Source: Clostridia bacterium
GTDB lineage: Bacteria > Bacillota > Clostridia > Christensenellales > CAG-138
Reading direction: 5' to 3'
Assembly (NCBI GenBank): GCA_016292635.1
Contig: JAEDIC010000004.1
Coordinates: 1-64,000 of the forward strand
Length of the DNA: 64,000 nucleotides
A program made the position numbers and the translations under genes. The notes beneath the pieces were generated by a model. That model had not been told where the DNA came from, did not search any database, and was given only the letters and a program-made list of their open reading frames with translations. Position 1 is the first letter of the stretch, and the number at the start of each line of letters is the position of its first letter. Of the stretch, positions 1 to 7,445 are shown piece by piece.

Positions 1-1346
1 TCGCCCTCTGCCTTTTCGGCGGCCTTCTTGGGGGCAGCCTTCTTCTTGGGGGCGGCCTTGGCGGCAGTCTCAACAGCGCTGTCCACCATTACGGCAAGGG
101 TCTTGTCAACCATTATCTGGTCTTCAAAGTATGCCTTATCCTCTTCCCTTATGCCCTTCCTGATCTCCTCGGCCTTATCGCCAAACCGGGCAACGTACTC
201 ATCCAGCTTTGCCTCGATCTCGGCTTCCTCGGCCTTGATGCCCTCGGCCTTGGCTACGGCGTCAATAACCAGCTGGCTCTTTACCCTGCGCTCGGCATCG
301 GTACGGCACTCGCGGCGATAGTCTTCCATGCTGGTGCCGGTGTACTTCATATAGTCTTCAAGGCTCAGGCCCTGCATGCTGAGACGATAGCGGATATCGT
401 TCAGTATGGCGTCTATCTGGCGCTCAACCATGACCTCGGGTATTTCAACCTCGGCGTTATCCACCGCCTTGGCTACAACGGCGTTTTCCTTCTCTATCTT
501 GGCATGCTCGGCAGCCTGCTTTTCAAGCTCCTCGCGCTTTGCTGCCCGAAGCTCGGCAAGGGTGTCGTATTCGGAGATGTCCTTGGCAAATTCATCGTCC
601 ATCTCGGGCAGTTCCTTTACCTGAATGCCGTTTACCTTTACATGGAAAACAGCCTCGGCACCAGCCAGCGCCTCGGAATGGTACTTCTCGGGGAAGGTAA
701 CGTTAATGTCCCTCTCCTCGCCGATGGTCATGCCGATCATCTGTTCTTCAAAACCATCGATAAAGGTATGGCTGCCGATCTCAAGGGTAGCGCCCTCGGC
801 GGTGCCGCCATCAAACTTAATGCCGGATACGCTGCCGGAGTAGTCAAGGTTTACGGTGTCGCCGTTTTCAATGGGGCGATCAACATCCACCATGCGGGCC
901 AGCTTTTCACGCTCCCGTTCCATGGCTAAATCCACATCTTCATCCGTAACATTATACTCTTGCTTTTCTATTTCTATACCCTTATACTGGCCCAGCTTAA
1001 CCTCGGGACGCACCGCAACTTCGGCGGTGAAAACCATGTTGCTGCCATCCAGAGGAAGCTCAACGATGGAAATATCGGGGCGGTCGATAACATCCAGTTC
1101 GTGCTCCTTGACAGCCGCCTGATATACCTCGGGATAAATCACGTCAAAGGCATCGTCAAAGAATGCCAGAGGACCGTAAGTGTTCTCTATCATCTTGCGG
1201 GGAGCCTTACCCTTGCGGAATCCGGGCACATTAAACTTCTTGCCGCTGGTGCGGTATGCCTGCTGGATCGCCTCCTCGAACTTGTCTGCAGATACCTCGA
1301 TGGTAAGCTTGACCTTGCTGCCCTCGAGCTTTTCCAAAGTTGCCAT
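1..1346 (-). CDS. tig: Trigger factor (ribosome-associated chaperone), 3' end cut by window edge
   Basis: Ribosome-bound peptidyl-prolyl isomerase and chaperone for nascent chains. The protein begins MATLEKLEGSKVKLTIEVSA and carries the ribosome-docking motif as GFRKGKAPRKMIE near residues 42-54, followed by the FKBP-type middle region and the helical C-terminal domain. The start at 1346 is set by CGGAGG about 7 bases upstream. 448 codons lie inside the window. The last ones form an Ala/Lys/Pro-rich tail of tandem AAPKK-like units before the edge, which is not part of the conserved chaperone fold. Family membership is certain; the true C-terminus is not visible. Confidence 0.95.
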   Translation of the reverse strand, partial: MATLEKLEGSKVKLTIEVSADKFEEAIQQAYRTSGKKFNVPGFRKGKAPRKMIENTYGPLAFFDDAFDVIYPEVYQAAVKEHELDVIDRPDISIVELPLDGSNMVFTAEVAVRPEVKLGQYKGIEIEKQEYNVTDEDVDLAMEREREKLARMVDVDRPIENGDTVNLDYSGSVSGIKFDGGTAEGATLEIGSHTFIDGFEEQMIGMTIGEERDINVTFPEKYHSEALAGAEAVFHVKVNGIQVKELPEMDDEFAKDISEYDTLAELRAAKREELEKQAAEHAKIEKENAVVAKAVDNAEVEIPEVMVERQIDAILNDIRYRLSMQGLSLEDYMKYTGTSMEDYRRECRTDAERRVKSQLVIDAVAKAEGIKAEEAEIEAKLDEYVARFGDKAEEIRKGIREEDKAYFEDQIMVDKTLAVMVDSAVETAAKAAPKKKAAPKKAAEKAEG

Positions 1347-1403
1347 TATAAACCTCCGAAACAACATATATAAATCATTATACGGACATACAGCCGTCAG
1401 GTT

Positions 1404-1432
1404 ATAATACCACACAACCGCACTCAATGCAA
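1404..1432 (-). promoter_or_regulatory. Probable sigma-A promoter of tig
   Basis: On the minus strand, TTGCAT (1427-1432) and TATTAT (1404-1409) are separated by 17 bases. The site lies about 60 bases upstream of the tig start. A second TATAAT at 1376-1381 lacks a convincing -35 box. Confidence 0.5.
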
Positions 1433-1497
1433 CGATTATTGCCTATGTTACAGATAATTTATACATTTGCCCCGCCCCCATTTTGTCACGGCACGGC

Positions 1498-1537
1498 AAG
1501 GGCCGCGGCAGTATGGTTCCGCGGCCCTTAATGTTTG
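1498..1537 (+). terminator. Terminator-shaped hairpin, U-tract on plus strand
   Basis: Stem AAGGGCCGCGG / CCGCGGCCCTT with a 10-base loop lies between degV and tig. The T-rich tail (AATGTTTGTTTTTT) follows on the plus strand, whereas both flanking genes are on the minus strand. For minus-strand transcripts the stem exists but no U-run follows. It may block antisense reading into degV or act weakly at the degV 3' end. Confidence 0.5.
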
Positions 1538-1552
1538 TTTTTTATGATATTG

Positions 1553-2425
1553 CTACCTTTCGCTGGCCCAGAAGAACAGGGCAACAACGCCGGGGCCGGT
1601 ATGGGCGCCGATAACGGGACCCACATAGTTGATGATTATATCATCAATACCCAGCTTTTCACGAACAAGGGACGCAACGTACTCCGCATCCTCAAGGCAG
1701 TCGCCATGGCTGATGAATATGGTGGGATTTTCGCCGGGAAGAGCGCTTGCTTCCATGCTGTTCACAAGCTCCTTCAATGAGGCCTTGCGTCCCCTTACCT
1801 TGCCCACGGCAACCAGATGGCCCTCGTTGTCCATATGCATAACGGGCTTTATGTTCAGCATGGTGCCTATGGCGGCGGTTGTCGGAGAAATGCGGCCGCC
1901 CCGCTTAAGGTGATTCAGATCGTCCACGGTAAACCAATGGGCCTGGTTCAGCCTGCGCTGCTCAACAAAGTCACGCACTTCCTCTATAGAAGCGCCTTCC
2001 TGCTGCTTTTTCGCGGCGTAGTATACTGTCATGCCCTGACCCAGAGAGGCGCCAAGGGTATCAACGGCGTATATCTTGCTGCCGGGATATTCCTCGGAAA
2101 GCTCCCTTGCGGCGTTTATGCCCGCGCCGACAGTGGCGCTGAGGCCGGAAGAGAAGCCGATGTACAGCACATCCTTGCCCTCATTCACGATTGCCTTCAT
2201 AGCTTCCTTGAACGCAGCGATATTCACGGCAGATGTGGTGGCGGTGCAGCCCTCACGGATCTTGTCGTAAAAAGCCTTAAAGCCTATTTCCCTTCCGTCC
2301 AGATAGTTCATATACTCAGTTCCGTCAACCAGCACAGAAAGGGGGACTACCCTTATCCCCATCTTCTCCGCCAGCTCGGCGGGCAGATCGCAGGATGAGT
2401 CGGTAAGTATCACATAATCGCGCAT
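1553..2425 (-). CDS. DegV family fatty-acid-binding protein
   Basis: DegV proteins bind a fatty acid between two alpha/beta domains. Many act as FakB subunits that present fatty acids to the kinase FakA, but this paralogue cannot be assigned to that role from sequence alone. At 290 residues the length is normal. The N-terminal DSSCDLP motif (residues 9-15), SSGLSATVGAG near residue 96 and the YAVDTLGASLGQG motif are all present. A distant AGGAGG precedes the ATG by 14 bases. A terminator separates the gene from trpB upstream, so it is probably transcribed alone. No fakA or second degV is in the window. Confidence 0.9.
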   Translation of the reverse strand: MRDYVILTDSSCDLPAELAEKMGIRVVPLSVLVDGTEYMNYLDGREIGFKAFYDKIREGCTATTSAVNIAAFKEAMKAIVNEGKDVLYIGFSSGLSATVGAGINAARELSEEYPGSKIYAVDTLGASLGQGMTVYYAAKKQQEGASIEEVRDFVEQRRLNQAHWFTVDDLNHLKRGGRISPTTAAIGTMLNIKPVMHMDNEGHLVAVGKVRGRKASLKELVNSMEASALPGENPTIFISHGDCLEDAEYVASLVREKLGIDDIIINYVGPVIGAHTGPGVVALFFWASER

Positions 2426-2460
2426 ATTATAAATTCAAACCTCCTATTCTTTCCTACGTT

Positions 2461-2497
2461 ATAAAAACGGCATGCGCTCCCTCGGCAGGGAGCGCAT
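2461..2497 (-). terminator. Rho-independent terminator of trpB
   Basis: A perfect 11-bp stem (ATGCGCTCCCT at 2472-2482, with its partner at 2487-2497) and a 4-base loop are followed on the minus strand by GCCGTTTTTAT. It lies between the trpB stop and the degV start. Confidence 0.8.
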
Positions 2498-2569
2498 TAA
2501 TTATACCGTGATATTTCATATTTTTCAACTAATTTACCCCTTGGGCAAGCTTTTGTAATGAACAATTAA

Positions 2570-3814
2570 CTATTTATTCAAGAATTCCTCGCCTGTACCG
2601 TAATGCTCCACCACATAATCTATGTCCTTATCACCCCTGCCGGACAGGTTCACAAGTATTGAGCCGGTATCGTGGGTGCGGGCATAGCGTATGGCATAAG
2701 CGAGGGCGTGGGAGCTTTCTATTGCGGGTATGATGCCCTCCTTGCGGCTAAGCAGGAAGAATGCTTCCATGGCCTCATCGTCGCTTACGCTCTCGTACTT
2801 TACCCTGCCCATGTCATGCAGCAATGCATGCTCCGGGCCCACGGATGGATAATCCAGGCCGCTGGCAACGGAATACACCGGCAGGGGCGCGCCGTTCTCA
2901 TCCTGAAGAAGGTAGCTTTCAAAGCCGTGAAGCACGCCGGGGGCGCCGTAGGTTATGCTGGCGGCATGGTCTCCGGATGCGGAACCACGGCCCAGAGGCT
3001 CAACGCCGACTATCTCCACAGGGTCGGCAAGGAAGGGCAGGAACATACCAATGGCATTGGAGCCGCCGCCAACGCAGGCGCATACCACATCCGGCATAAG
3101 CCCCGTCATATCCATAAACTGCTCCCGTGCTTCAAGGCCTATTATCATCTGAAAATCCCTGACTATCTTGGGGAAGGGGTGGGGGCCAACGGCAGAGCCT
3201 ATGCAGTAAATGGCGTCCTGATATTCCTTGAGGTAGGCTTCAAAAGCCGCATCCACAGCTTCCTTGAGTGTTCTAAGACCTCGGGTTACGGGTATTACGT
3301 TAGCGCCCAGTATCCTCATGCGGGTAACGTTGGGAGCCTGCTTGGCAATATCCACCTCGCCCATGTAAATATCGCACTCAAGGCCGAAATACGCGGCGGC
3401 GGTGGCAAGGGCAACGCCGTGCTGTCCTGCGCCGGTCTCGGCAATAAGCTTTTTCTTGCCCATGTATTTGGCAAGCAGGCCTTCGCCCATGCAGTGGTTC
3501 AGCTTATGGGCGCCGGTATGATTCAGGTCCTCCCGCTTAAGGTATATCTGGCACTTACCCAAAGCATTCGAAAGGCGCTCGCAGTGGTATACAGGCGTTG
3601 GCCTGCCCTGAAACTCCTTGCGGATGCGGCGCAGCTCGCTTATAAACCTGGAGCTGTGGCATATCGTCTCGTATGCGTGGTCTATCTCCTTAAAGGCGGG
3701 GATAAGCTCAGGGGGCAGATACGCTCCGCCATACTGGCCAAAGTGGCCGTCCTTTGAGGGATATTCCTTTATGTAGTTGTCATAGTCCCTGTGAGAATAC
3801 TTGTTGCGTTCCAT
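2570..3814 (-). CDS. trpB: Tryptophan synthase beta chain, stand-alone
   Basis: PLP enzyme joining indole and serine to give tryptophan. The PLP lysine is K104 in HTGAHKLNHC (usual form HTGAHKINN), the catalytic glutamate is E126 in AETGAGQHG, and the phosphate loop is GGGSNAIGMF near residue 250. The 414 residues slightly exceed the usual ~395-400, mostly at the N-terminus. The N-terminal FGQYGGAYLPPEL resembles TrpB1 more than the TrpB2 paralogues. GGAGG lies 8 bases before the ATG. No trpA or other trp gene flanks it, and the gene has its own promoter, Trp T-box and terminator. It may salvage indole, or partner with a TrpA encoded elsewhere. Confidence 0.93.
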   Translation of the reverse strand: MERNKYSHRDYDNYIKEYPSKDGHFGQYGGAYLPPELIPAFKEIDHAYETICHSSRFISELRRIRKEFQGRPTPVYHCERLSNALGKCQIYLKREDLNHTGAHKLNHCMGEGLLAKYMGKKKLIAETGAGQHGVALATAAAYFGLECDIYMGEVDIAKQAPNVTRMRILGANVIPVTRGLRTLKEAVDAAFEAYLKEYQDAIYCIGSAVGPHPFPKIVRDFQMIIGLEAREQFMDMTGLMPDVVCACVGGGSNAIGMFLPFLADPVEIVGVEPLGRGSASGDHAASITYGAPGVLHGFESYLLQDENGAPLPVYSVASGLDYPSVGPEHALLHDMGRVKYESVSDDEAMEAFFLLSRKEGIIPAIESSHALAYAIRYARTHDTGSILVNLSGRGDKDIDYVVEHYGTGEEFLNK

Positions 3815-3849
3815 TTTTCTACCTCCATTAAATTTAATTTTAAATTTGA

Positions 3850-4145
3850 AAAAATAAAAACGCCTCTACTGCGGTTTTAAAACCGTCAGCAAGGGCGTTA
3901 TAAACGCTGTGCCACCTTGTTTCCCTTCGCAAAAATACGAAAGCTCATCCGGATGCCATCACATCCGCTGCGCTGTAACGGGCGCATACCCGTCGGGAAA
4001 TACTAAGGAAAGTCCTTTTCCTCCCGCGTTCAGCAGTCCATTTGAAGGGGCGTATCTGCGGCATTTCCAGCATCGTCCGCTCTCTGTAAGGTCGTATCCC
4101 AACGTTATCTCTGCTTCATCACTTTAGGTGTTCGTTTTTTTAATT
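3850..4145 (-). ncRNA. T-box riboswitch leader (tRNA-Trp) of trpB
   Basis: The leader carries the T-box antiterminator sequence as AAGGTGGCACAGCG (complement at about 3907-3920). It is followed by a terminator hairpin with AACGCC/GGCGTT outer arms at about 3859-3899 and a U-rich run toward 3850. A UGG in the sequence AAATGGACTGC, on the 3' side of stem I (about 4040), is the likely tryptophan specifier. The variable base of the UGGN bulge is C, which would pair with the G discriminator expected of bacterial tRNA-Trp. Uncharged tRNA-Trp should therefore permit trpB transcription. The overall class is clear; exact ends and specifier pairing are inferred. Confidence 0.85.
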
Positions 4146-4152
4146 AATGTAT

Positions 4153-4181
4153 AATATACTCTCAGATTCGGGGATTGTCAA
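4153..4181 (-). promoter_or_regulatory. Sigma-A promoter of the trpB T-box leader
   Basis: TTGACA (4176-4181), a 17-base spacer and TATATT (4153-4158) on the minus strand, just after the stop of the upstream DUF212 gene. Confidence 0.75.
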
Positions 4182-4200
4182 TATTTTTTGCACATATTCG

Positions 4201-4662
4201 TCAGTGCACCAGTATACCTGTGATTACGCCTATCACCATGCCCGCCCCAACCTGAACAGGGGTATGGCCTATAAGCTCCTTTAGCTCCTTTTCAGGAAGC
4301 TCGGTATGGCCCTCCTCCATGCGAAGGTATTTGGTTATGGAGTTGATTATCTCGGCCTGCTTGCCGGTTTCAAGGCGCACGCCTCTCGCATCGTGCAGCA
4401 CAATTATTGCCAGCAGGAAGGATATGGTAAACTCGAAAGAGCTTGGCCCATAGTTATATGCAACAGCCGTAACAAGGGCGCATACCGTAGCCGCGTGGGA
4501 GCTTGGCATGCCGCCGCTGCCCACCAGCCGTTCAAGGCGCCACTCGCCCTCCAGCAATCCGTGTATTATGGTTTTTATTATTTGAGCCGTCGCCCAGCCA
4601 GCCGCTGCGCTTATCAGCACACGGTTTTGCCAGAGGCCCTCAATAAAGGATAGAATCGTCAT
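4201..4662 (-). CDS. Divergent PAP2 (DUF212) membrane protein, YuiD-like
   Basis: Small integral membrane protein related to acid phosphatases of the PAP2 type. At 153 residues it matches the family. Visible motifs are SGGMPSSHAATV (about residues 49-60), DARGVRLETGKQAEIIN (about 90-106) and KELIGHTPVQVGAG near the C-terminus, with hydrophobic segments between them. The SSH and HTP histidines correspond to PAP2 signature positions. The substrate is unknown. It is last in the ytxC-like to ROK gene run, 29 bases after the glucokinase gene. Its ribosome-binding site is weak, so the start is only probable. Confidence 0.85.
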   Translation of the reverse strand: MTILSFIEGLWQNRVLISAAAGWATAQIIKTIIHGLLEGEWRLERLVGSGGMPSSHAATVCALVTAVAYNYGPSSFEFTISFLLAIIVLHDARGVRLETGKQAEIINSITKYLRMEEGHTELPEKELKELIGHTPVQVGAGMVIGVITGILVH

Positions 4663-4691
4663 ATTTTTGCTGCGCTTTCCCGGATTTTATA

Positions 4692-5651
4692 CTATTCCCG
4701 ATTTCTCTTGAGCATTGCTGCGCCTATTATGCCGGCGTCGTTGCCCATCACGGCAGGCACTACCCTGCCATGGTTCTCAAAGAAGCTCTTTTTATGCACA
4801 TTCTGTCTTAGGGAAGCAAACAGGAACTCGCCTGCGGCGCTTACTCCGCCCCCTATGGCTACGCACTCGCAATCCAGTATATTTATCAGGGACGCCACAG
4901 CGGAGCCCAGATAATCCACATACTCGTCGAATACCTTTACAGCCGATTCGTCACCTTCCTTGGCGCAGTCTATTACCACCTTGGCGTTCATTCGCTCCGC
5001 CTTGCCGCCGGTCCGCTTATACAGCATACTGTCCGGATTGTCCTGCATGGCTTTTATGCCTTCCTGCTTAAGGGCAGTGGCAGAGCAGTACGCCTCTATG
5101 CAGCCGTTGTTGCCGCAGGTGCAGTGTTTTCCTCCGCTTGCCAGAAGGGCATGGCCTATCTCAACGCCGTTATTCATGCCGCCGTTGAACATTCTGCCCC
5201 CAATTATCAATCCGCCGCCTACCCCTGTGCCAAGGGTAAGCAGGGCGGCTGTATTGCAGCCCACAAACGCGCCCCTGTAAAGCTCCGCAAGGGCGGCTCC
5301 GTTGGCGTCGTTGGCAAGGAATACGGGGATATCCCGGAAATGGGCCACTATACGTTCTTTCAGGGGCTCGTCATGAAAGCCCAGGTTATAGGCGTTTATC
5401 ACAATGCTGCCGGTTGCGTCTATGCTGCCCGGCACCACCACGCCCACGCTTTCAAGGTCCGTCAATGTGCCGCCCGCCTTATCCAGCAGCTCGTTGGTCT
5501 TTTCCCATATCTGCCGGGCGGTTTCCGGGCCTCCGCCCGCCTTCGGGAAGGGAACCGACGCGCGCTGTACTATTTCAAGGCTTTCGTTCACCAGCCCAAT
5601 GGCAAGATTTGTGCCACCTATATCCACGCCTATGTTATACATTTTGCTCAT
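4692..5651 (-). CDS. ROK family glucokinase
   Basis: Probable ATP-dependent glucokinase of the ROK family, 319 residues. The phosphate motif DIGGTN is near residue 10. The LGTGVGGGLIIGGRMFNG motif is near 140, and the ROK zinc motif appears as GKHCTCGNNGCIEAYC near 175. It sits 12 bases after hprK, a link to carbon-source control common in Firmicutes. The start could be this ATG or the one three codons later, which has GGGGA better placed. Sugar specificity is inferred from the family; other hexoses are possible. Confidence 0.88.
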   Translation of the reverse strand: MSKMYNIGVDIGGTNLAIGLVNESLEIVQRASVPFPKAGGGPETARQIWEKTNELLDKAGGTLTDLESVGVVVPGSIDATGSIVINAYNLGFHDEPLKERIVAHFRDIPVFLANDANGAALAELYRGAFVGCNTAALLTLGTGVGGGLIIGGRMFNGGMNNGVEIGHALLASGGKHCTCGNNGCIEAYCSATALKQEGIKAMQDNPDSMLYKRTGGKAERMNAKVVIDCAKEGDESAVKVFDEYVDYLGSAVASLINILDCECVAIGGGVSAAGEFLFASLRQNVHKKSFFENHGRVVPAVMGNDAGIIGAAMLKRNRE

Positions 5652-5663
5652 CCCCGCTGAATT

Positions 5664-6560
5664 TTATTTTGTACGCAGGCCGAATTCGCGGCTGCCGTCA
5701 TATCCCAGCTGCTTAAGGCGGAAATTGCGCACCGCCACCTCTATGACCACCGCCACGTTGCGGCCGGGACTTACGGGCAGCACCGCATTCTTTACCTCTC
5801 TTCCCAATATCTCGGCAACTCCGTCTTCCGTATGGTTTGCCTTTTTATATTCCTCAAAGGATTCAAGGTCAATAACAAAGTCAATATCCTTCTCCGGCAG
5901 TATGGCGCCCATGCCGTAAAGGTATCGAAGGTCTATAAGGCCTATGCCCCGCACATCCATTATATGCCGGGTAAGGTCCGGAGCTTTGCCCACCAGCCTG
6001 TCGCCTACCCTGGATACCTCCACCACATCGTCCGCCACTATGCGGTGTCCGCTGCGGATAAGCTCCAGCGCCGTTTCGCTTTTGCCGCTGCCGCTTTCTC
6101 CCCTTATCAGCACGCCCACGCCGTATACGTCCATGAGCTCCCCATGGAGCAATATGCGGGGTGCCATCCTTACCTGCAGCAGGCTGCTTATTATATGGCC
6201 CGCCGTATCTGTATCCTGAGATGTTTTAAAAACGGGTACGCCGCATTTTTTTGCACTCTGCAGCAATATTTGGGGAGGGTAGTTATTCCTTGCGCATACA
6301 ATGCAGGGGGGATTAAGCCCCATAAAATGATCCATGCGCTCTCTCAGTTCATCTTCACCAAGGCTGTACAGATAGTACATCTCGGCATTGCCTATCAGCT
6401 GTACCCGCTGGGGAGCAAACTTTTCATAAAAACCGGTAAACTGCAGGCCGGGTCTGCTTATCTCATGGGTATGGAAAGAGATGCTGTCCTTTCCCGATTC
6501 CAGCACATGAAAACCCAGCTCCCTGCTTATATCATTTACGCTTATGTTTACCGATTCCAT
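5664..6560 (-). CDS. hprK: HPr kinase/phosphorylase
   Basis: Bifunctional enzyme that phosphorylates Ser46 of HPr and removes the phosphate, controlling catabolite repression and PTS uptake. The 298 residues comprise an N-terminal domain and a C-terminal kinase domain. The Walker A motif is GESGSGKSETA (about residue 153), followed by RSGHRIVADDVVE. The HPrK signature appears as MDVRGIGLIDLRYLYG near residue 200. The start is supported by GGGAGGGGG just upstream. It lies between the HAD phosphatase and glucokinase genes with gaps of 19 and 12 bases. Neither HPr (ptsH) nor CcpA is in the window. Confidence 0.95.
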   Translation of the reverse strand: MESVNISVNDISRELGFHVLESGKDSISFHTHEISRPGLQFTGFYEKFAPQRVQLIGNAEMYYLYSLGEDELRERMDHFMGLNPPCIVCARNNYPPQILLQSAKKCGVPVFKTSQDTDTAGHIISSLLQVRMAPRILLHGELMDVYGVGVLIRGESGSGKSETALELIRSGHRIVADDVVEVSRVGDRLVGKAPDLTRHIMDVRGIGLIDLRYLYGMGAILPEKDIDFVIDLESFEEYKKANHTEDGVAEILGREVKNAVLPVSPGRNVAVVIEVAVRNFRLKQLGYDGSREFGLRTK

Positions 6561-6579
6561 TAGCCCCCTCCCAGCGCCG

Positions 6580-7383
6580 CTATTTTACGCTGCCCTCTAT
6601 AAGCCTGTCTATAAGATACGCAACACCGCATTCGCTGCAGGCGGGTATAACCATATCCGCCACCGCTTTTATCTCTTCCTTAGCGTTTGCTACGGCGCAG
6701 CCAAGACCGGCCCACTGTATCATTTCCATATCCAGCGAATTATCCCCAACAGCCACAGTCTCCTCCCGCTTTATGCCAAGATGCTCCGCAAGCCACGCAA
6801 GGCCGGAGCCCTTGTGGGCCGATGGGTGGTTTATCTCGATAAAGCCCTTGCTGGAGCCGGATACCTTGAGCTTGTCCCGGTACTTTTCCTGCAAAACGGG
6901 GCGCAGCTCGGCGGCCCTTTCCTCCGTGGTCATCATAAGTACCTTTGGAACGTTGTTCCATACCTTATTTCTAATCTCGGCATCATACGCCTTGGGAAGG
7001 CCAAGCACGGCGGTATAGGATTCCATGTATTCATTCGGCTTCTCGCCTATTACCGTATCTCCCTGATAGAAATGGGCATGGATTCCCAGCTCCCTCGCCG
7101 TTTCCAGCACATCAATAACCAGCTCCGGAGGTATCTCGGTGCCGTGTATCAGGCTGCCATTCTCCGGATCGCTTATTATGGCGCCGCCGTAGTTTATCAG
7201 CGGTTCGGTTATCCTTAGCTGCCGGGCAATCATGGAGGACGCAAAATACCCCCTGCCCGTCGCCAGGGTTACCCGTATGCCCGCATCCCGGGCTCTGTCC
7301 ACCGCCGCCACTATTTCATCCGGCGCCTTGGTGGGTATATGTGTAATGGTATCGTCTATATCAAGAGCCAGAAGCTTATACAT
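6580..7383 (-). CDS. Cof-type HAD-superfamily sugar-phosphate phosphatase
   Basis: Haloacid-dehalogenase-type hydrolase with the nucleophile motif DIDDTIT at residues 8-14 and the C-terminal metal motif VGDNSLDMEMI near residue 210. The large cap between them is typical of Cof/YidA-type (class IIB) phosphatases acting on sugar phosphates or flavin phosphates. The chosen ATG at 7383 is 9 bases from AGGAGGAG; a GTG two codons earlier is too close to the site. 267 residues. The substrate cannot be deduced, but neighbours hprK and glucokinase suggest carbohydrate metabolism. Confidence 0.85.
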   Translation of the reverse strand: MYKLLALDIDDTITHIPTKAPDEIVAAVDRARDAGIRVTLATGRGYFASSMIARQLRITEPLINYGGAIISDPENGSLIHGTEIPPELVIDVLETARELGIHAHFYQGDTVIGEKPNEYMESYTAVLGLPKAYDAEIRNKVWNNVPKVLMMTTEERAAELRPVLQEKYRDKLKVSGSSKGFIEINHPSAHKGSGLAWLAEHLGIKREETVAVGDNSLDMEMIQWAGLGCAVANAKEEIKAVADMVIPACSECGVAYLIDRLIEGSVK

Positions 7384-7445
7384 CTCCACATACTCCTCCT
7401 ATATACAGCATACAACAAATTCTTATATTATTCCACAAAAAATGC

